From positions 17,144,740 to 17,208,739 of the forward strand of contig NC_077245.1 of the NCBI RefSeq assembly GCF_947179165.1: 64,000 bases of DNA, given 5' to 3'. The stretch comes from Solanum dulcamara. Taxonomy: Eukaryota; Streptophyta; Magnoliopsida; Solanales; Solanaceae. The position numbers were made by a program, and so were the translations under genes. Below are positions 47,640-57,240 of the stretch, piece by piece. Within the stretch, counting starts at the first letter, position 1. Each line of letters starts with the position of its first letter. The notes under the pieces were generated by a model. That model made no database searches. It had not been told where the DNA came from and worked only from the letters and a program-made list of their open reading frames with translations.

Positions 47640-48275
47640 TAGATTGAGATCTTAGAACATTGGGACATTAACAGGAAAATTCATAGAGCTAGTTAAGATT
47701 CTACAGAAGAAGAAGATTAATATAGCTTATGTCCAAGACACCAGATGGGTAGGTTCCAAAGCTAAGGAGGTAGATGGGTATAAGCTTTGGTTCTCTGGTA
47801 GATCGAAGTATAAGAATGGGGTAGGAATTTTAGTAGACAGTGATTTAAAGGATCAGGTGGTGGAAGTTGGGAGAATCACTGATAGGATGATGTCGATTAA
47901 TGTGGTCGTTGAAGGGATCACGTTGAACATTATTAGTGCTTATGCGCCGCAAGCGGATTTAGGCGAGGAGGATAATAGGTTCTTTGGGGAGGATTTGGAC
48001 GAGTTAGTGGGAGGCATACCGCCTACTAAGAAGCTTTTCGTGGGGGGAAGGGATTTTAACATGCACATCAGGTCTATTTCGGGAGGGTATGATGATATGC
48101 ATGGAGGCTTTGGCTTCGGAGACAGAAATGGAGGAGGAGTTTCACTTTTGAATTTCTCAAGAGCTTTTGGGTTGGTGATAGCCAATTCGAGTTTTTCAAA
48201 GAAGAAAGACCACTTGGTAAACTTCAGTAGTTCGGTGGCTAAGACTCAGATAGATTTTTTTACTCCTTAGGAAGG
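47640..48275 (+). pseudogene. RTE apurinic-like endonuclease domain (copy 2)
   Basis: The frame reads NIGTLTGKFIELVKILQKKK, then IAYVQDTRWVGSKAKEVDGY, GVGILVDSDLKDQVVEVGRI, LNIISAYAPQADLG, LFVGGRDFNMHI and a C-terminal AKTQIDFFTP. This is the endonuclease/exonuclease/phosphatase fold of RTE LINEs. Changes at key sites include TAG for the Trp before NIGT, Asp for Glu in the QETRW motif, and Arg inserted in the GGDFN motif. It is not expected to nick DNA. Confidence 0.85.
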
Positions 48276-48599
48276 ATGATAAAGGTTTGTGCAAAGACTG
48301 TAAGGTCATTCCGATCGACAACCTTACAACCCGATATAAGCTCTTGGTGATAGATTTAGGGATCAAGATAACGAGAAAGAAGAGGGTCGGGGATGACCAA
48401 CCTAGGATCAGATGGGGGAGTTTGACCACGGCTAGCGCCCTGGAGATGAGAGACAAATTGGAGAATATGAGGGTCTGGGATAGTAGTGGGGATGCAAACA
48501 GTATGTGGGATAGGACGGCTAGTTGTATTAGAGTTGTAGCAAGGGAAGTGTTGGAAGTCTCGATAGGTAGTCGTGGTCGGTGTTGAAGGGACTAGTGGT

Positions 48600-50494
48600 G
48601 GAATGGAGAAGTGCAAGAAAAGGTGGAAGCAAAGAAGATGGCGTATGCGAAGTTGATAGAAAGCAAGGATGAGGTGGAGAAGTGGAGAATAGAGAACTTT
48701 ATAAGATAGCGAGGAAGGAAGCGAAGTCGAAGATTTTGACAGCAAAAATGGCAGTTTTTGAATGCCTTTATGTTGAACTAGAAGCGAAATGCGGGGATAG
48801 GAAATTGTTCAGGCTAGCCAGGGCACGGTAGAGAAGGGCACACGATGTGGATCAAGTGAAATGCATTAAGGACGAACAGGGAAAAGTATTGGTAGAGGAG
48901 ACCCTCATTAAACAGAGATGACAGTCATACTTCCATAAACTCTTAAATAAAGAAGGGGACAAAGAGAGATTGTATTGGGAGATTTAGAATATACAGGGAG
49001 GTATCGCGATTTTGGGTGTTGTAGGAGTATTACAATCGAAGAGGTTAAGGGTGTTGTGCATAGGATGCACTGGGGGAGAGCGACCGGACCTGACGAGATT
49101 ACTGGAGAATTTTGGAAGAGAGCGAGCTCGGTAGGTTTGGAGTGGCTGACTAGGTTATTTAATGTCATCTTTAAGATGGCAATGATGCCCGAAGAATAAA
49201 GATCCAGCGTAATAATCCCTTTATACAAAAACAAGGGGGATATACAGAGCTGCAACAACTATAGAGGTACCAAGCTTCTATTCCATACTATAAAAGTGTG
49301 GGAAAGAGTGGTGGAGATGAGGGTGAGGAGATGCATGCCTATTTCAGAGAACCAGTTCAGATTTATGCCGAGACGCTCAACTAAAGAAGCCATCAACCTT
49401 ATAAAGAGACTGGTGAAGCAGTATAGGGAGAGGAAGAGGGACTTACATATGGTATTCATCGACCTAGAAAAGGCTTACGATAAAGTTTCATGCGAGATAC
49501 TATGAAAATGTTTCGATGCTAAAGGTGTACCTGTGGTGTACATTAGGGTGATCAAGGACATGTATGAGGGTGCCAAAATCAGGGTAAAGAAAGTAGGAGG
49601 GGACTCAGAGCACTTTCTAGTTGTGATGGGGTTGCATCAAGGTTCATCTCTTAGTCCATTTCTATTTACCTTGGTGATGGATGGACTGACGCAACAAATT
49701 CAAAGTGAGGTTCCATGGTGTATACTTTTGACGGACGACATAGTCCTGATCGATGAGACTCGTAGCAGAGTTAATGCTAAATTGGAGGATTGGAGACATT
49801 CTTTGGAGTCTAAAGAATTTAAGCTGAGTAGGACCAAGACAGAGTACTTAGAGTGCAAGTTCAGTGAGATACCTTAGGAAGATGGCATGGAAGTTAGGCT
49901 TGGTGACCAGGTCATCCAAAAGAAAAGTAGTTTCAAGTAACTTGGGTCTATCATGCAAGGCAGCGGGGAGATTGACGATGATGTCACACATTGTATTGGG
50001 GCAGGGTGGATGAAATGGAGGCTCGCTTCCGGTGTGCTATGTGACAAGAAAGTGCCACCACAACTAAAGGGCAAGTTCTACAAAGTGGTGGTTAGATCGG
50101 CTATGTTATATAGGGCAGAGTGTTATCCAATTAAGGTCTCTCAAGTTCAAAAGATGAAAGTTGCCGAGATGAGAATGTTGAGATGGATGTGTGGGAATAC
50201 TAGGAGAGACAGGATTAGAAATGAGGATATCTGGGACAAGGTAGGAGTGGCCTCAGTGGAAGATAAGATGCAGAAAATGCGACTGAGATAGTTTGGACAT
50301 GTAAAGAGGAGAGACACAAATGCCCCAGTGCGGAGGTGTGAGAGGTTGGCCATGGATGGTTTCAGAAAAGGTAGGGGTAGGCCGAAGAAATATTGGGAAG
50401 AGGTGATTAGACAGGACATGGCGCAGTTACAACTTACCGAGGACATGACCTTAGATAGGAGAGTGTGGAGGACCCATATTAAGGTAGAAGGCTA
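48600..50494 (+). pseudogene. RTE reverse transcriptase and C-terminal region (copy 2)
   Basis: It matches the protein of copy 1 piecewise: HRMHWGRATGPDEITGEFWK (about 49060), [20 protein letters not shown] (about 49300), [17 protein letters not shown] (about 49453-49503), [20 protein letters not shown] (about 49628-49687), [16 protein letters not shown] where copy 1 has LFADD (so the catalytic motif is altered to LLTDD), and [16 protein letters not shown] (about 50150). At least six stops or frame changes interrupt it. Confidence 0.88.
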
Positions 50495-50823
50495 GTACAT
50501 ATTCTCGTTATTCTTTCGTATTAGTAGGCGCATTAGCGCACTATAATTTCTTGTCCTCTGATTTCTGTTATTATCTATTACTTTCTGTACTTTGATTACT
50601 CTATTTTATCTGTGTCGCTTTTTTTGTTTGCTTTCTCATATCACTTTGAACTTCTTAGCCTTATCTGACCTCTTTTTATGCTTTTATTGAGCCGAGGATC
50701 TCTCGAAAACAACCATCCTACTTTGGTAAGAGTAAGGTCTGCATACATTTTACCCTCCCCAGACCCCACGTTATGGATTTCACTGGGTTGTTGTTATTGT
50801 TATTGTATCTTTGCATATAATCT

Positions 50824-51783
50824 ATATAATCTGAGTGACCAGCTTAACCCAGTTAAATTCAGTTACATATTAACTATATACACAAAATATATTGTATGAG
50901 TTTGCTATGAAATTTGCACTAATTCTATTCATATTAGTTACATAATGAAATTTTATATATATACTAATTAAATATAGATTATACACACAAAATATATTGA
51001 TATAAATATGATATGCAGTTTGTATTTTTATATCCACATTAGTTATGCAATTATAATTTAAGTGTAAATATTTAATAAACTCTAGATATCAATTTTCAAT
51101 AATATTGATGTTTAGAAAATGTATAAAAAGTTGATATCAATTAGTAAATTTATTTTGGTATGTATAAGAATTATACTGTCTGAATAAGGTATGAAAATTG
51201 ATGTCCCAATAAATTTGTGGATTGTTATATTTTCTTATTAGTGTTTAGAAAGTGTATAAAAGCTGATATTCATTAATAAGTATAAGCATTTTATTGTATA
51301 TGAAATAGGTATGAAATTTGATGCTCCAACAAATTTGCAAATTATCAAGGGCCTAAAATATTCTTCAACTATGTGAATTGGTAGAAAAATACCATTTGTC
51401 TACCTATTGGACCAAAAAAGCCTCCCACGTTAACCTTTTGGATCTTCTTTGTCCTTACTTCTAACGGATGGAATATTAATCTCAATTAAAAATTTTATTA
51501 ATGAAGTGTTACTATCCTATTGGCTACCCTAATAATTAATAAAACAAATTAAAAAAAAATTCAAACCCATCCCACCCGTAAAAGAACCCATATCTTTAAC
51601 CCCTAACTTCTAAAAACTCTTTTGGCTAAAATTTTGAAGCTGCTTCTCTCGATGTAGTGAAGGAGTAATATTCTCTTCTATTAAAGTACAAATTTCTTTC
51701 TTTTTTTAGTATTCTCAGTTGGGATCTAGGATTTTCTTGTCGTTGTCGCGATTTGTTGTCTAATGACATTTTTATGTTGTTAC
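50824..51783. other. AT-rich spacer with possible MULE terminal sequence
   Basis: No gene is visible. Around 51350-51480 the phrases GGGCCTAAAATATTCTTCAA, CTATGTGAATTGGTAGAAAA and GGACCAAAAAAGCCTCC resemble the ends of plant Mutator-like elements. This could be the left terminus of the MULE whose transposase lies at 57.2-60.15 kb, but no matching right end was found. Confidence 0.35.
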
Positions 51784-52019
51784 TGTTATCAACCAAATTA
51801 ATGGTTGTCCACTTTGCATTAGTGGATGATCCTATATCTTTTTTAGTGGACAACTTACCCATTTATGTTTTGTTTTCTTTCATTTACATATGGCTATAAA
51901 TAGCCTTCTTCAATGTAAAGATGATGGAAAAGATACTACATATACATAGTAAAATTTATCTTTTGTTCTCCTTTCTTATCTTTTACTCTTGCTTCCTTAT
52001 TTTGTTGTATTTCATAATA
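51784..52019 (+). repeat. 5' LTR of the Copia element
   Basis: 236 bp, with a TATA-like GGCTATAAATAGCC (51892-51905) suitable as the element's promoter. The last three bases are ATA where the 3' LTR has ACA. Confidence 0.95.
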
Positions 52020-52021
52020 CG

Positions 52022-52041
52022 TTATCAGCACGAGGCTCCGG
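52022..52041 (+). other. Primer-binding region of the Copia element
   Basis: TTATCAGCACGAGGCTCCGG directly follows the 5' LTR. TTATCAGCACGA is a common primer-site sequence in one group of plant Copia elements. Confidence 0.75.
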
Positions 52042-52099
52042 CTATTGTTTCAAGGTAACAAAAAGCGGTAAGAGTTTTATTTAATTTTCTTTTCAGAAA

Positions 52100-53026
52100 A
52101 TGGAAAATATTTCCAAACTTGAATTTGTTGCTTTGGACATTTCTGGAAAAGACTACTCTTCATGGGCACTAGATGCCGAAATTCATCTTGAATCGATGGG
52201 TCTGGCAGACACCATCAAAGATGATAACCAGGCATCTAGTCAAGACCGTGCAAAACCTATGATTTTTCTCCGCCATCATCTTGACGAGGGTCTTAAATTA
52301 CAATATCTTACATTAAAAGACCCCCTGAAATTGTGGAAAAATTTAAAAAAAAGATATGACCACCTGAAGTTGGTCATGCTTCCACAAGCACGTCATGACT
52401 GGTTGAATCTGAGACTAATGGACTTTAAAAATATAACTGAATATAATTTTGCTTTATTTAGAATTATAGCTCAGTTAACTTTATGCGGAGATGAAATCAC
52501 GGAACAAGATAAACTTGAAAAAACATACTCCACATTTCCACCCGCGAATATGCTCCTGCAACAGCAATATCGTGAAAAAGGCTTTACAAAATATTCTGAA
52601 TTATTATCTCACTTACTTATTGCTGAACGTCATAATGAATTATTAATGAAAAATCATGATAGTCGGCCAGTTGGTTTTTTGCCATTTTCTGAAGTGAATC
52701 AGGCAAATTCTAACCAACGAGAAAAAGGTCATAGCCCTAGTCGTGGTCATGGTCAAAGAAGGCAGGGTAAAAAGCCAGAAGTTTTACCGAAGAATAATTC
52801 AGAAATAATATATCATAGCTGTGGAGGTGTGGGGCATTGATCGCGGATTTGCCGGTCATCAAAGCGCCTTGTTCAGCTATATCAGGCATCTCTTAAAAGG
52901 GCAAAAAATAATCCAGAGACAAATTTTATCTTTGAGGACAATATTGAGCTCATGCATTTGGATGTAGCTGATTTCTTTAATTTTCTAGAAGTAAATATGA
53001 ATGTTGATAAGCCCAATGATATTTAA
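52100..53026 (+). pseudogene. Copia gag, one stop codon
   Basis: The frame begins MENISKLEFVALDISGKDYS and is continuous for 308 codons except for a TGA at 52838-52840. The UBN2-type gag core is plain: WALDAEIHLESMGLADTI, LWKNLKKRYDHLKLVMLPQA and YREKGFTKYSELLSHLLIAE. The zinc knuckle reads YHSCGGVGH*SRIC: the first Cys is Tyr and the Trp is the stop. Gag would package element RNA in the cytoplasm. The C-terminal piece after the knuckle ends NVDKPNDI. Confidence 0.9.
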
Positions 53027-53189
53027 ATAATTATCTTTGTTGTTGTCTGTATTAAATATTATGTTTGTATTTTTCTAGATCCATGTAAGGAAATAAAATT
53101 TTGTATAATAAATGATGTATTAATTATAATATTTACTTTATTTCCTTTTTGAAGAAAATATGGAAATGCCTTAAATTTTATTTGGATCA

Positions 53190-56100
53190 ATGATCAATCA
53201 AGAAGATATTTGTGTAATTGATAGTGGAACAACTCATGCTATTTTTAAAGATGAGAAATATTTTTCCAACTTGCTTAGAAGAAAAGCTAATGTTACTACC
53301 ATATCTGGCAATTCCAAAATGATTGAAGGCTCCGAAAGAGCTACTATAATTCTGCCTAAGGGGACAAAAATTATTATAGAAGATGCACTATTTTCTTCTA
53401 AATCTTCAAGAAACTTGTTAAGTTTTAAAGATATCCGCAGAAATGGATATCATGTTGAGACACTAAATGAAATGAATATTGAATATCTTGCTATAACCAA
53501 GAGTGTCTCAGCTAGAAATATATTTTGGAAAAATTACCAACTCTGTCATCTGGCCTATATTATGCAAAAATTAGTACAATTGAAGCACATATGATCGTAA
53601 ACCAGAAGTTTACTGATCCAAATACATTTGTGCTATGGCACGATCGAATAGGTCATCCCGGATCAATATTGATGAGACGAATTCTTGAAAATTCAACTAG
53701 ACATCCGTTAAAGAACCAGAAGATTCTTACGAATGATGAATTTTCATGTGCTGCTTGTTATCAAGGCAAATTAATTGCCAGACCATCGATCCTGAAGGTT
53801 AGCATCGAATTTCCTGGTTTTTTAGAGCGTATACATGGAGATATATGTGGACCTATTCATCCACCTAGTGGATTATTTAGATATTTTATAGTCCTAATAG
53901 ATGCATCATCTAGATGGTCTCATGTGTGCTTGTTATCATCTCGCAACCTGGTGTTTGCGAAGTTGTTAGCACAAATAATAAGATTGAGAACGCAATTCCA
54001 GATTATCCAATTAAGGCCATTCGCCTTGATAATGCTGGAGAATTTACATCCCAAGCATTTAATGATTATTGCTTATCAATTGAGATAAAAATTGAACATC
54101 TTGTTGCTCATGTTCATACTCAAAATGGCCTTTCAGAGTCATTTATAAAGCGCCTACAATTAATAGCAAGACCTATACTAATGAAAACAAAATTGCCAAT
54201 TACTGTTTGGGGTCATGCTATCTTACATGCAGCAGCACTTGTAAGTTTAAGAATTTTTTGTTGTGCGGTATACGTGCCTGTAGCACCACCACAATGTACA
54301 AAAATGGGCCCTCAACGAAGGTTGGGCATATATGTTGGGTTTGACTCACCCTCCATAATTAGATACCTTGAACCGTTGACTGGAGACTTATTCACTGCTC
54401 GATTTGCAGATTTTCGGTTTGATGAAACAATTTTCCCGCCATTAAGGGAAGAGAAAAAAGAACCCAAAAAAGAAAAAGAAATTGCGTGGAAAGTTTCATC
54501 ACTATCACATTTTGATCCACGTACCCGCACATGTGAACAGGAGGTCCAGAAGATCTCCACTTGCAGAAAATAGCAAATCAAATGCCTAATGCATTTACTG
54601 ATTTGAAACAGATAACTAAGTCACATATCCCTGCAGTGAATGTGCCTATCCGGATTGATGTCCCAAAAGGACCATCTACAAGTATCATAACTTCTGAATC
54701 CCAAACACGCCAGAAGCGTGATAGACCGTTGGGTTCAAAGGATAAAAATCCTAGAAAGAGAAGCGTAAGAAATAATAAAGATGATACTACAATAGAACCT
54801 CTTGAAGAAGGTCAAGATTTGAGTAATCCTGATATTCCTGAAGAAATCAGTGAACCCGAGACTCAAGTAAATGAAGAACTTTCAATAAATTCTTTCGGTG
54901 ATGAGATAAATTTAGATCGATCTAAAATCACGGTTGATAATGTTTTTGCATATAATGTTGCACTTAACCTCATGCAAGATAGTGAAAGTCTTGAGCCTAA
55001 ATCCGTCGAAGAATGTCGATGTAGATGTGATTGGCCAGAATGGCAAAAGGCAATTCAATCAGAATTAGACTCACTTGCTAAAGTGAGGTTTTTGGACCTG
55101 TAGTCCAAACCCCTGAAGGTGTAAAACCAGTTGGCTATAAATGGGTTTTTGTTAAAAAACGAAATAAGAGAAATGAAATTATAAGATATAAGGCACGCCT
55201 TGTTGCACAAGGATTCTCTCAAAGACCCGGAGTCAACTATGAAGAAACATATTCACCTGTTATGGATGGAATAACATTTCGATATCTCATCAGTCTAGCT
55301 GTACATAAAAATCTCGAAATACATCTAATGAATGTTGTTACAGCTTACCTTTATGGTTCACTTGATAATGAAATTTACATGAAAATCCCAAAAGGATTAA
55401 AATTGCCTGAAGCATATAAAAAATCTCAGGAGATGTACTCAATAAAACTGCAAAGATCATTATATGGTCTGAAATAATCAGGACGTATGTGGTATAATTG
55501 CCTTAGTGAGTACTTAATAAATGAAGGTTATATAAATGATGTCATTTGTCCATGTATTTTTATTAAGAAAACGGAATCAGAATTTGTTATACTCGCCGTT
55601 TATGTTGATGATATAAATCTCATTGGAACCCCTAAAGAGGTCCAAAAGGCAATTGAATATCTAAAGAAAGAATTTGAAATGAAAGACCTTGGAAAGACAA
55701 AACTTTGTCTAGGTCTGCAAATTGAACATTTAGCAGATGAGGTTTTTGTCCATCAATTTGCCTACACTGAGAAAATCTTAAAAAGATTTTACATGGACAA
55801 ATCACATCCATTAAGTACTCCAATGGTTGTTCGATCACTTGAAGTGGAAAAAGATCAATTTCGACCTCCAGAAGAGGATGAAGAAATTCTTGGTCCTGAA
55901 GTATCATATCTCAGTGCTATTGGTGCACTTATGTATCTTGCTAACGCAACTAGACCTGATATAACATTTTCTGTAAATTTGCTGGCAAGGTATAGTTCAT
56001 CCCCAATGCGAAGACATTGGAACGGTATCAAGCATATTTTGCGATACCTAAATGGTACTGTTGATATGAGTTTGTTTTATACTAACAAAGATAGTGCAGA

Positions 56101-56602
56101 CCTTATTGGTTATGCAGATGTAGGTTATTTATCAGACCCACACAAAGCTCGATCTCAAACAGGCTATCTATTTACACACGGAGGGACTGCTATATCATGA
56201 CGATCCACAAAGCAGTCAATTATTGCTACTTCTTCAAATCATGCTGAAATAATAGCAATTCATGAAGCAAGTAGAGAATGTGTATGGTTGAGATCGATGA
56301 TACAGTTTATCAAAGAAATATGTGGCCTGAAAAGTGATGTCAAAGTACCCACAGTTATATTCGAAGATAATACCGCGTGCATAGCTTAATTGAAAGGTGG
56401 CTTCATAAAAGGAGACAGAACGAAACATATTTCACCAAAATTATTTTTCACACACGATCTTCAGAAGAATGGTGAAATTGATGTACAACAAGTTCGTTAA
56501 AGTGATAATCTTGCAGATTTATTCATAAAGGTATTACCAACCTCAGCTTTTAAAAAACTAAGATATAAGGTTGGAATGCGTCGTCTCCAAAATATCAAAT
56601 GA
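53190..56602 (+). pseudogene. Copia pol (PR-IN-RT-RNase H), frameshifted
   Basis: Segments in order: protease with CVIDSGTTHAIF (about 53200-53250); the GAG-pre-integrase zinc region LWHDRIGHPGSILMRRIL...CAACYQGK; integrase HGDICGPIHPPSGLFRYF and IRLDNAGEFTSQAFNDY; a deletion between AALVSLR and IFCCAVYVPVAPP; linker with KRDRPLGSKDKNPRKRS; reverse transcriptase GYKWVFVKKRNKRNEIIRYK, QRSLYGLK followed by a TAA at 55475-55477, and the catalytic VILAVYVDDINLIGT; RNase H YADVGYLSDPHKARSQTGYL to the end RRLQNIK (stop 56600-56602). There are at least four frame changes, plus stops at 55475 and near 56198 and 56387. The YVDD core is intact, but the polyprotein cannot be made. Confidence 0.92.
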
Positions 56603-56639
56603 AGTTTTCATCAAGGGGAGTAAAATACGCGCTGCACTC

Positions 56640-56800
56640 TTTTTTCCTTAACCAAGGTTTTGTCCCACTTGGTTTTCCTGGTAAGGTTTTTAATGAGGCA
56701 GCATTCACGGCGTATTACCAGATGTGTGTACTCTTTTTCCTTCACTAGGCTTTTTCCCATTGGGTTTTTCCTACTAAGATTTTAACGAGGCACAACATAT
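56640..56800 (+). repeat. Two-copy repeat in the Copia 3' region
   Basis: An about 85-bp unit recurs twice: CTCTTTTTTCCTTAACCAAG...TGGTTTTCCTGGTAAGGTTT, and CTCTTTTTCCTTCACTAGGC...TGGGTTTTTCCTACTAAGAT. It is non-coding, between the pol stop and the polypurine tract. Confidence 0.75.
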
Positions 56801-56873
56801 ATGAATATTGAAAATAACTATGTATATTATCTCTTATAAAATTGTTAAGAAGACACATTATATATGGACATCC

Positions 56874-56882
56874 AAGGGGGAG
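56874..56882 (+). other. Polypurine tract of the Copia element
   Basis: AAGGGGGAG lies directly before the 3' LTR start. Confidence 0.85.
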
Positions 56883-57118
56883 TGTTATCAACCAAATTAA
56901 TGGTTGTTCACTTTGCATTAGTGGATGATCCTATATCTTTTTTAGTGGGCAACTTACCCATTAATATTTTGTTTTCTTCCATTTACATATGGCTATAAAT
57001 AGCCTTCTTCAATGTAAAGATGATGGAAAAGATACTACATATACATAGTAAAATTTATCTTTTGTTCTCCTTTCTTATCTTTTACTCTTGCTTCCTTGTT
57101 TTGTTGTATTTCATAACA
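56883..57118 (+). repeat. 3' LTR of the Copia element
   Basis: 236 bp, ends TGTT...AACA, followed by GTTAC, the right copy of the target duplication. Confidence 0.95.
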
Positions 57119-57240
57119 GTTACATGTATTATATGCTTGTTGTAGTCATTTTTAGAAGATAAATATATTTTATATTTTCATTATTTTCTGGATCTAGGGT
57201 TTTAATATAATGTTACTTTTTCAGCATATATTTTATTTAT

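Larger units (their letters stand above)
46986..50805 (+). mobile_element. RTE-type LINE, near full-length copy 2
   Basis: The copy lies between two identical 18-bp sequences TATCTTTGCATATAATCT (46968-46985 and 50806-50823), a target-site duplication of LINE size. It contains a 5' region, an endonuclease, a reverse transcriptase, the 3' UTR and a TTGTTGTTATTGTTATTG tail (50788-50805). It is about 3.8 kb. Compared with copy 1 it has many more stop codons and frame changes, so it is the older or less constrained insertion. Confidence 0.9.
51784..57118 (+). mobile_element. Ty1/Copia retrotransposon with 236-bp LTRs
   Basis: Two 236-bp LTRs (51784-52019 and 56883-57118) start TGTTATCAACC and end CATAATA/CATAACA. 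They differ at 7 positions counted by eye, about 3%. A perfect GTTAC duplication flanks the element (51779-51783, 57119-57123). The coding order gag, protease, integrase, reverse transcriptase, RNase H is that of Copia. The primer-binding region is TTATCAGCACGAGGCTCCGG and the polypurine tract AAGGGGGAG. Compared with the Gypsy elements in the window this is a young insertion, yet gag and pol carry stops and frame changes. Confidence 0.95.

Noticed and set aside
52838..52840. Programmed TGA readthrough in the Copia gag
   Set aside because: The neighbouring Cys is also lost and pol has many frame changes, so simple decay is the better reading.
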